Shown piece by piece: positions 58,095 to 64,000 of a stretch of DNA of 64,000 nucleotides (positions are counted from its first letter, which is position 1; each line of letters begins with the position of its first letter). Under the pieces are notes generated by a model that had not been told where the DNA came from, searched no databases, and worked only from the letters and a program-made list of their open reading frames with translations. This DNA is from Chromohalobacter sp. 11-W (GTDB lineage: Bacteria > Pseudomonadota > Gammaproteobacteria > Pseudomonadales > Halomonadaceae). The translations under genes were made by a program, and so were the position numbers. Where the stretch lies: NCBI RefSeq assembly GCF_029889905.1, contig NZ_JARANZ010000013.1:1-64000 (forward strand). Reading direction: 5' to 3'.

Positions 58095-58616
58095 ATGTCT
58101 CCTTCTCCGGTCATCCCCCTCGATCAACTGGTGCTTGAACGGCACACCCATGGCGCGCATTTCGAGGCCGCCCATGCCGCCGTCGCGGGCCCTGCCGGCG
58201 CCAAGCATCTCGGCGCGCGAGTGGTCGAGGTACCGCCCGGCAAGCGTGCCTGGCCTTACCACGCTCACCACGCCAATGACGAACTCTTCGTGGTTCTCGC
58301 CGGCCAGGGGGAGTTGCGTATGGGGGATGAGCGGTACCCTGTCACCACCGGCGACGTCGTGGTCTGCCCCGCGGGCGGCACGGCAAGCGCGCACCAGCTG
58401 ATCGCAGCGGCGGACAGCCCGGTACCGCTTCGCTACCTGGCCGTGAGTTCGATGCGCGAGCCGGATATCCTCGAATATCCCGATTCCGACAAGCTCGGGG
58501 TTTTCACTGGCAGCGCCCCGGGAGGCGATGCCGATAAGCGAACGCTGACCCGGTTCATGTCACGCGGTGATGCGGTAGCCTACTGGGAGGGGGAAACCGG
58601 CGACGACACGCCATGA
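58095..58616 (+). CDS. Cupin-domain protein
   Basis: 173-aa single cupin. Metal-binding motif 1: PPGKRAWPYHAHHANDELFVVLAGQG (His-His-Glu); motif 2: VVCPAGGTASAHQLI (distal His). C-terminal acidic-aromatic tail with YWEGE. AGGA 7 bases before the ATG. No enzymatic role can be assigned; such proteins bind or isomerise small sugars or acids. Confidence 0.83.
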   Translation: MSPSPVIPLDQLVLERHTHGAHFEAAHAAVAGPAGAKHLGARVVEVPPGKRAWPYHAHHANDELFVVLAGQGELRMGDERYPVTTGDVVVCPAGGTASAHQLIAAADSPVPLRYLAVSSMREPDILEYPDSDKLGVFTGSAPGGDADKRTLTRFMSRGDAVAYWEGETGDDTP

Positions 58617-58634
58617 GGCGCGCCGTCGGGCTTT

Positions 58635-59252
58635 TTATTCCAGCACGATCAGACGATTGGGGAGTTCGTTGCGCTCGTGTGTGGCGGGTACGTGCTCTCG
58701 GAGATGTTCGCCGCATGCTTCGATACAGGAGAGAAAGCCCTGCAAGGTCTGACCTTGCTTCACCTGCTGGGTGAAGGTCGAGACGATGCCCTGCCAGGTC
58801 TCGTCGTCGAGGCGGCTGGAAATCCCGCGATCGACCAGGATCTCCACGTAGCGCTCGGCTTCGGAGACGAAGATCAGCATCCCGGTACCGGCTTGGGTGT
58901 GATGCAGGTTCTGCTCGAGAAACTGCCGCCTTGCCAGGTTGGCGGCGCGCCAGAAGCGCACGCGACGCGGGATCAGTCGCGTCGTCACTGCCGGAAGCCG
59001 AAACACGATTGCGAGCACCGCGAAACACGCCCACTGCACGATCAAAAGCTCCGAGGCCCCCAGCCATTGAGGGAAGTAATTGATCGCCCCGGGGATCAGC
59101 AGGGCCAGAATCCCTGCCCAAAGCAACGGGATGTAGGTGTAATCGTCGGCCTGCGGCGCGAGTACGGTCACCAGTTCGGCGTCGGTACCGCGCTCGATGT
59201 GCGTGATCGCATCGCGCACCTGCTGCTGCTCGCTGTCGCTCAATAATGCCAT
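58635..59252 (-). CDS. TPM-domain membrane protein
   Basis: 205 aa. N-terminal partial TPM-like segment (LLSDSEQQQVRDAITHIERGTDAELVTVLAP), two to three membrane helices (about 42-88), then the second TPM portion (GTGMLIFVSEAERYVEILVDRGISSRLDDETWQ). TPM domains are of uncertain function (proposed phosphatase fold, membrane quality roles). AAGGGA precedes the ATG. Third gene of lemA-TPM-TPM. Confidence 0.83.
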   Translation of the reverse strand: MALLSDSEQQQVRDAITHIERGTDAELVTVLAPQADDYTYIPLLWAGILALLIPGAINYFPQWLGASELLIVQWACFAVLAIVFRLPAVTTRLIPRRVRFWRAANLARRQFLEQNLHHTQAGTGMLIFVSEAERYVEILVDRGISSRLDDETWQGIVSTFTQQVKQGQTLQGFLSCIEACGEHLREHVPATHERNELPNRLIVLE

Positions 59253-59273
59253 GGTGATGTCCCTTGCGTTGAT

Positions 59274-60041
59274 CTACCAGCCACCGGAGGCACCGCCCCC
59301 GCCGAAACCACCACCGCCGCCGCCGAAGCCACCGCCGCCTCCGAAACCGCCGCCCATGGCGCCGCCGAGCAGGATACCGCCGAGCAAGCCGCCACCGCGT
59401 CCGCGACGACGCCCGCCGCGTCCGCCACCACCGATGCCGCGTACGATGCCCATGACGATCATCAGCATGACGAAGAACGCCACCGATGCGCCGCCGACAT
59501 CGCGCGACTTGTCGTGCCCGGATGCCGATCCGGCAGGAGCCGCGTCGGCCATCGGGTCGCCGCCCAGGACCTGGATGATCGCTTCGGTGCCTTGGGTAAT
59601 CCCGGTCGCGTAATCGCCTTCGCGAAACGCCGGGGCGATCTTCTGCGTGATGATCGCCGAGGACTGTGCGTCGGTCAGGCGACCCTCGAGGCCATATCCA
59701 ACCTCGATGCGGATGGCCTGTTCTTCCATGGAGACGATCAACAATGCGCCGTTATCTTCGCCTTCCTGACCGATGCCCCAATGGCGCCCCAGCTGGTAGC
59801 CGTATTCCTCGATCGGCGCCCCCTGTAAATCGGGCAGCGTGACGACCACGATCTGCTCGCCGGTGTCTTCCTCGTGCGCCGCGAGCATGCCGCTCAACTC
59901 ATCTCGAGTCGACGTATCCAGTAGGTCGGCCTGATCGACCACGCGACCGGTCAGCTCGGGAAACTCGATGTCTTGAGCCTGAACGCTGAGGGCACAGGCC
60001 CACAGCAGCATCAAGCATGTCAGACGGATGCAATGCCTCAT
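59274..60041 (-). CDS. TPM-domain protein, YgcG type, with Gly-rich tail
   Basis: 255 aa. Signal peptide ending near VQAQ; TPM domain (about 25-150: LTGRVVDQADLLDTSTRDELSGML, GLEGRLTDAQSSAI); one membrane helix (VAFFVMLMIVMGIVRGI); then an extremely Gly-rich, Phe-spaced C-terminus (GGGFGGGGG repeats). Start overlaps the lemA stop (TAATG). The topology suggests a periplasmic or surface domain anchored by one helix. Confidence 0.87.
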   Translation of the reverse strand: MRHCIRLTCLMLLWACALSVQAQDIEFPELTGRVVDQADLLDTSTRDELSGMLAAHEEDTGEQIVVVTLPDLQGAPIEEYGYQLGRHWGIGQEGEDNGALLIVSMEEQAIRIEVGYGLEGRLTDAQSSAIITQKIAPAFREGDYATGITQGTEAIIQVLGGDPMADAAPAGSASGHDKSRDVGGASVAFFVMLMIVMGIVRGIGGGGRGGRRRGRGGGLLGGILLGGAMGGGFGGGGGFGGGGGGFGGGGASGGW

Positions 60042-60664
60042 TAGAACTCCACCTCAGGCGCCTGATCGGCGTTCTCGGCCGTGGCTTCGAAGTTTTCGCG
60101 AATCGGCATGTCGCTATACAAAAGGCCATGCCAGAGTCGCCCGGGGAAAGTACGAATCTCGGTATTGTATTGCTCGACCGCCTGGATGAAGTCGCGGCGC
60201 GCCACGGCGATGCGATTCTCGGTGCCTTCCAGTTGCGACTGCAGCGCCAGGAAGTTCTGGTTCGACTTCAGCTCCGGGTAGCGTTCGGACACCGCCATCA
60301 GGCGACTCAGCGCCCCGGTCAGTTGGCCCTGGGCCTGCTGGAATTGCTTCAGCTTCTCGGGATCGTCCAAGGAGTCGGCGTCGATGTTGATCGAGGTCGC
60401 CTTGGAGCGCGCTTCGATCACGGCCGTCAGCGTTTCCTGTTCTTGATCGGCGAAGCCTTTGACGGTTTCCACCAAATTCGGCACTAGATCCGCGCGCCGC
60501 TGATACTGGTTTTCGACCTGCGCCCAGGCCGACTTCACCTGCTCGTCCAGCGTAGGAATATTGTTGATGCCGCAGCCCGTCAGTGAGACGGCAAGGCACA
60601 GCCATAGCATGACGTGCCAGACGGAGCGAGCGGTAAACGGCCTTGGCAAGGATCGCGTCGACAT
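60041..60664 (-). CDS. LemA family lipoprotein
   Basis: 207 aa, long-helical-bundle protein. Lipobox LTGC at about residue 31 after a hydrophobic stretch; classic LemA sequence LDEQVKSAWAQVENQYQRRADLVPNLVETVKGFA and ARRDFIQAVEQYNTEIRTFP. ATG 60664 has GGAA 6 bases upstream; ATG 60670 and a TTG at 60688 are alternatives. Genes for LemA and TPM proteins are widely co-conserved, as here. Confidence 0.9.
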   Translation of the reverse strand: MSTRSLPRPFTARSVWHVMLWLCLAVSLTGCGINNIPTLDEQVKSAWAQVENQYQRRADLVPNLVETVKGFADQEQETLTAVIEARSKATSINIDADSLDDPEKLKQFQQAQGQLTGALSRLMAVSERYPELKSNQNFLALQSQLEGTENRIAVARRDFIQAVEQYNTEIRTFPGRLWHGLLYSDMPIRENFEATAENADQAPEVEF

Positions 60665-60855
60665 ATGCATTTCCGATGAGGTGGGCAAATAGAGACCCCC
60701 TAAGCTACAGGTGAGCGCGCATTAAGCATAGCGTCGACTGAAGAGGGCGGCGTATCGTCGGAAGACCAAACGGCGGCAGCGCAAAATTAAACCTGCCTCG
60801 ACCGGCGATGTTGCGTAGAATCTTGTGCGTTGCGAACTATTTGATAGGGCATGAC

Positions 60856-61578
60856 ATGGGTAGGGCTTTCCAGAACCGCAAAGAATCCATGGCCAAGACG
60901 GCCGACGCCAAGACCAAGGTGTACAGCAAGTACGGGCGCGAGATTTACGTCTGCGCCAAAGCCGGCGGGGTCGACCCCGAGGGCAATCTCGCCCTGCGTG
61001 GCTTGATCGAACGCGCCAAGAAAGACCAAGTCCCGTCGCACGTCATCGACAAGGCGCTGGACAAGGCCAAGGGCGGTGGCGGCGAGGACTACTCCCTCGC
61101 GCGCTACGAAGGCTTCGGACCAGGCAGTTGCATGGTCATCGTCGAATGCCTGACTGACAATCCCAACCGCACCTTCGGCGACGTGCGCGCCTGCTTCAAT
61201 AAGGCCAAGGGCAAACTCGGCACTCCGGGCAGCGTCAGCCACATGTTCGATCACTGCGCGATCCTCGCCTTCGCGGGCAGCGACGAGGAGGCGGTGCTGG
61301 AAGCCTTGATGGAGGCCGATGTCGATGTCACCGACATCGAAAGCGAAACCGATCGCATTACCGTGTTCGCGCCCCACACCGAATACGCCAAGACCAAACA
61401 GGCACTCGCCGAGGCCTTCGGTGAGCTTGATTTCGAGGCCGACGAGATCCAGTTCCTGCCACAGACCACGACCCCCGTCGCCGGCGATGACGTGGCCATG
61501 CTCGACAAGCTGCTCGCCACTCTCAACGACCTCGACGATGTGCAGAACATCTACCATAGCGCCGAGCCGCAGAGCTGA
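60856..61578 (+). CDS. YebC/PmpR-family protein, YeeN subgroup
   Basis: 240 aa. Starts [38 protein letters not shown], and contains [24 protein letters not shown], the YebC/TACO1 signature. Resembles E. coli YeeN more than YebC (no AGHSKWANIK start). YebC proteins have been described as transcription regulators and recently as ribosome-associated factors that relieve stalling at proline stretches; the YeeN group may differ. AGGG precedes the ATG. Confidence 0.88.
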   Translation: MGRAFQNRKESMAKTADAKTKVYSKYGREIYVCAKAGGVDPEGNLALRGLIERAKKDQVPSHVIDKALDKAKGGGGEDYSLARYEGFGPGSCMVIVECLTDNPNRTFGDVRACFNKAKGKLGTPGSVSHMFDHCAILAFAGSDEEAVLEALMEADVDVTDIESETDRITVFAPHTEYAKTKQALAEAFGELDFEADEIQFLPQTTTPVAGDDVAMLDKLLATLNDLDDVQNIYHSAEPQS

Positions 61579-61589
61579 CCCGGCCTCGC

Positions 61590-61654
61590 CGACGATGCAC
61601 TCGTCGACGATGTACTTATCGATCAGGTGAGCGCCGGCCACGACATGCCGGCGC
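61590..61654. repeat. 15-bp tandem repeat and GC hairpin after the YeeN-like gene
   Basis: CGACGATGCACTCGT (61590-61604) and CGACGATGTACTTAT (61605-61619) are adjacent. Then GCGCCGGC (61631-61638) pairs with GCCGGCGC (61647-61654) around 8 bases. There is no T-tract, so termination is doubtful. TATACT at 61660-61665 may be a -10 for the ABC genes. Confidence 0.5.
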
Positions 61655-61699
61655 GTGCCTATACTGATCGTCCCATTCTCCACGGGAGCCCGGTATCGC

Positions 61700-62710
61700 A
61701 TGAGTCATGACATCGCAGACGCCACTGCCACCGAAACACGCCCCGCCGCGCGCGCCCACACCTTGCAAGCACCCCCCTCGGTGATCGCCGTTCAGGGTCT
61801 GACCAAGCGTTACGCCTCGGGCTTCGAGGCGCTCAAACGCATCGATCTGGATATCCAGCGTGGCGAAATCTTCGCGCTGCTGGGCCCCAATGGCGCCGGC
61901 AAGACCACCTTGATCAGCATCATCTGCGGGCTGGTCAACGCCAGCGACGGTCAGGTCCGTGTCAACGGCCACGACATCGTCACCGACTACCGTGCCGCGC
62001 GCGAGCAGATCGGCCTGGTCCCGCAGGAATTGACCAGCGACGCCTTTGCCACGGTGTGGAACACGGTCAGCTTCAGCCGTGGCCTGTTCGGCAAGCGCGC
62101 CGACTCTGCGCACATCGAGCGTGTGCTCAGGTCGTTGTCGCTGTGGGACAAGCGTCGCAACAAGATGATTACGCTCTCGGGCGGCATGAAACGCCGGGTA
62201 CTGATCGCCAAGGCACTGGCGCACGAGCCGCAGATCCTGTTTCTCGACGAGCCGACCGCCGGGGTCGATGTCGAGCTGCGCCGCGACATGTGGGACGTGG
62301 TGCGGTCGCTACGCGACCAAGGCGTCACCGTCATACTGACCACGCACTACATCGAAGAAGCTGAGGAGATGGCCGACCGCATCGGCGTGATCAACGATGG
62401 GGAGATCGTGCTCGTCGAAGAGAAAGCCGCCCTGATGCGCCAGTTGGGCCGCAAGCGGCTGCGGCTCGATCTGCAGGCGCCACTCGCGGCCATTCCCGAG
62501 ACGCTGGCGCACTATCCGCTGAGTCTCGCCGAGGACGGCCATGTACTGGTCTATACCTACGCCGCATCGTCTGACGAGCACTCGACGCCAGCCAGCATCA
62601 GTGCCCTGCTCAACGATATCGAAGCAGCGGGCGTTCGCTTCAAAGACCTCCACACCGAGCAAAGCTCGCTGGAGGAAATTTTCGTCAATCTGGTGAGGAA
62701 GGACGCATGA
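61700..62710 (+). CDS. ABC transporter ATP-binding protein (YadG-like)
   Basis: 336 aa. Walker [10 protein letters not shown] (62-70), signature LSGGMKRR, Walker [13 protein letters not shown], and H-loop [13 protein letters not shown]/YadG-type exporter ATPase with a C-terminal extension. ATG 61700; an open frame to 61655 exists without similarity. Overlaps the permease gene by 4 bases. Substrate unknown (drug- or polymer-export class). Confidence 0.92.
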   Translation: MSHDIADATATETRPAARAHTLQAPPSVIAVQGLTKRYASGFEALKRIDLDIQRGEIFALLGPNGAGKTTLISIICGLVNASDGQVRVNGHDIVTDYRAAREQIGLVPQELTSDAFATVWNTVSFSRGLFGKRADSAHIERVLRSLSLWDKRRNKMITLSGGMKRRVLIAKALAHEPQILFLDEPTAGVDVELRRDMWDVVRSLRDQGVTVILTTHYIEEAEEMADRIGVINDGEIVLVEEKAALMRQLGRKRLRLDLQAPLAAIPETLAHYPLSLAEDGHVLVYTYAASSDEHSTPASISALLNDIEAAGVRFKDLHTEQSSLEEIFVNLVRKDA

Positions 62711-63468
62711 ATTTCCGCGCGGTCGGCACTATTTACCATTTCGAATTGGCACGCGCGTGGCGCACGTTGTTGCAAAGCCTGGTCTCGCCAGTGATCTCCA
62801 CCTCGCTGTATTTCGTGGTCTTCGGCGCCGCCATCGGCTCGCGCATTCAGGAAGTCGAAGGCGTCAGCTACGGCGCCTTCATCGTGCCCGGGTTGGTGAT
62901 GTTGATGTTGCTCACTCAGAGCGTCTCCAATGCCTCGTTCGGGATCTTCTTCCCCAAGTTCACCGGCACCATCTACGAAGTACTCTCGGCGCCAGTCTCT
63001 TATCTCGAAATCGTCCTCGGATATGTGGGCGCGGCGGCCACCAAATCGCTCATTCTGGGCTTGATCATTCTCGTCACTGCCAGTTTCTTCGTGCCGCTGC
63101 GTATCGACCATCCGTTGTGGATGTTGCTGTTCCTGGCGCTCACTGCCATCACTTTCAGTCTGCTGGGCTTTATCATCGGTATCTGGGCGGAGGGCTTCGA
63201 GAAGCTGCAAATCGTGCCGTTGTTGATCATTACGCCGCTGACCTTCCTGGGCGGCAGCTTCTACTCCATCGACATGCTGCCCCCTGTGTGGCAAACGGTG
63301 ACGCTGTTCAACCCGGTGGTGTATCTGGTCAGTGGCTTTCGCTGGAGCTTCTACGGCATCAGCGATGTGAGCGTCGGTGCCAGCCTGCTCATGATCCTGG
63401 TATTTCTGGGTCTGTGCCTGGCGCTAATCGGCTGGATCTTCAAGACCGGCTATAACATCAAGCCCTAA
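62707..63468 (+). CDS. ABC-2 type transporter permease (YadH-like)
   Basis: 253 aa with six hydrophobic segments. ABC-2 family pattern: [50 protein letters not shown], and the C-terminal [34 protein letters not shown] coupling to the ATPase. Confidence 0.92.
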   Translation: MNFRAVGTIYHFELARAWRTLLQSLVSPVISTSLYFVVFGAAIGSRIQEVEGVSYGAFIVPGLVMLMLLTQSVSNASFGIFFPKFTGTIYEVLSAPVSYLEIVLGYVGAAATKSLILGLIILVTASFFVPLRIDHPLWMLLFLALTAITFSLLGFIIGIWAEGFEKLQIVPLLIITPLTFLGGSFYSIDMLPPVWQTVTLFNPVVYLVSGFRWSFYGISDVSVGASLLMILVFLGLCLALIGWIFKTGYNIKP

Positions 63469-63546
63469 GCCGCACGATACAGCGCCTTAGAGGTCACCAG
63501 CGCCGCGCGTTACCATGCCTGCTTTCGTTTTCACCAAGATGCCACC

Positions 63547-64000
63547 ATGCCGATTCTGACCAGCACCATCCACCGCATCGACAAGCCCGATACCGAGACG
63601 CCCGCCACGCTGACCTGCGCCGAGCACGCACAGTCATCGACGGCGTCTCTCGAGGCGCTGCTGACGAGTGTCAATGACAGCTTTCATGCCAAGCCCAAGG
63701 CGTGGGGCCACTTCAGCGAGACCGGCAGCAGTGCCTTCGCCGCAGGACTCTCCGAGTATCTGGCCGGATCGGCCGATTTCGTTACCTGGAGCGCCCAGAT
63801 GGCGGAGCGCATCAATGCCTTGATCGATGCCCACCTCTCGGTCGGTGGCCACCTGCTGTTCGTGCATTATCAGCACGGCGAAGCGCAGTACATTAGCGTG
63901 GCGCTCCTCCATCATCGCCAGGGCTTTGCCATCGACAATGCCCTCGAAGTGACCGACACGCCTCAGCTCAATCTTGGACAACTGATGCTCGCCATGCGCA
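63547..64000 (+). CDS. Nucleoid-associated protein YejK/NdpA (partial, C-terminus outside window)
   Basis: First 151 codons. Sequence SLLTSVNDSFHAKPKAWGHF-like and the region around ALIDAHLSVGGHLLFVHYQHGE, followed by VALLHHRQGFAIDNALEV, fit the NA37/YejK family. These are abundant nucleoid-associated proteins. ATG 63547; ribosome site weak. The antisense open frame within it is a shadow. Confidence 0.85.
   Translation, partial: MPILTSTIHRIDKPDTETPATLTCAEHAQSSTASLEALLTSVNDSFHAKPKAWGHFSETGSSAFAAGLSEYLAGSADFVTWSAQMAERINALIDAHLSVGGHLLFVHYQHGEAQYISVALLHHRQGFAIDNALEVTDTPQLNLGQLMLAMR

Noticed and set aside
59240-59613. Pro-rich plus-strand frames opposite the TPM gene
   Set aside because: They are the antisense reading of the Gly-rich tail, which yields artificial Pro-rich sequence.

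Overview
The window looks like chromosomal DNA of a halophilic, GC-rich gammaproteobacterium, most probably a member of the Halomonadaceae (Halomonas/Chromohalobacter-like). This is an inference from recognised proteins, the three-lipoyl-domain E2 with acidic linkers, the E. coli-like purL/mltF/tadA neighbourhood and the BCCT and tripartite tricarboxylate transporters. There is no rRNA, phage, intact insertion sequence or CRISPR array. Coding density is high, with about 50 protein genes, three tRNA genes, one clear regulator pseudogene and one truncated gene duplicate.

Layout. 1-13.7 kb: pyruvate dehydrogenase aceE-aceF (aceF runs off the left edge), ampD, NAD biosynthesis nadC and nadA (convergent), three identical tRNA-Lys genes with their own promoter and terminator, rluB-scpB-scpA, and a complete pqqABCDE operon including the 25-codon pqqA. 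13.7-16.4 kb: the helicase gene radD, a zinc-ribbon microprotein and an ABM-domain protein, closed by a bidirectional terminator. 16.4-22.9 kb: a tartrate-type catabolic cluster (TtuC-like dehydrogenase, TarD-like D-tartrate dehydratase, TctB/TctA/TctC uptake system, FadR-type GntR regulator). 22.9-31.9 kb: purL, mltF, tadA, tesB and an orphan lipoprotein. 32-37.5 kb: a YahK-like alcohol dehydrogenase divergent from a YqhC-like AraC regulator, an MHYT-PAS-GGDEF-EAL protein and a TauE-type exporter.

37.6-43.2 kb: deoR divergent from deoC-deoA-deoB-deoD-cdd. A perfect DeoR-like box and a small translated leader lie between them. This set takes (deoxy)nucleosides to pentose phosphate, glyceraldehyde-3-phosphate and acetaldehyde. 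43.2-47.2 kb is the most rearranged part. About 210 bp of the control region and 5' end of a BCCT transporter gene occur twice, flanking a beta-carbonic anhydrase plus SulP transporter pair, a frameshifted LysR remnant and a DUF3820 gene. 47.1-56.9 kb: intact BCCT transporter, translationally coupled CocE/NonD hydrolase, LysR, a DEAD-box helicase, then a GntR regulator divergent from a gamma-glutamyltransferase coupled to two half-size ChrA proteins. 56.9-64 kb: quinone-reductase-like dehydrogenase, cupin, a lemA-TPM-TPM operon, a YeeN-type YebC protein, a YadGH-like ABC exporter, and the start of a YejK/NdpA nucleoid protein cut by the right edge.

The strongest leads for follow-up are the duplicated BCCT start with palindromic operators in front of the carbonic anhydrase, the deo leader ORF and operator, the GGT-ChrA-ChrA coupling, and the two large hairpins between aceE and aceF. 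I did not find an obviously new multi-gene system.
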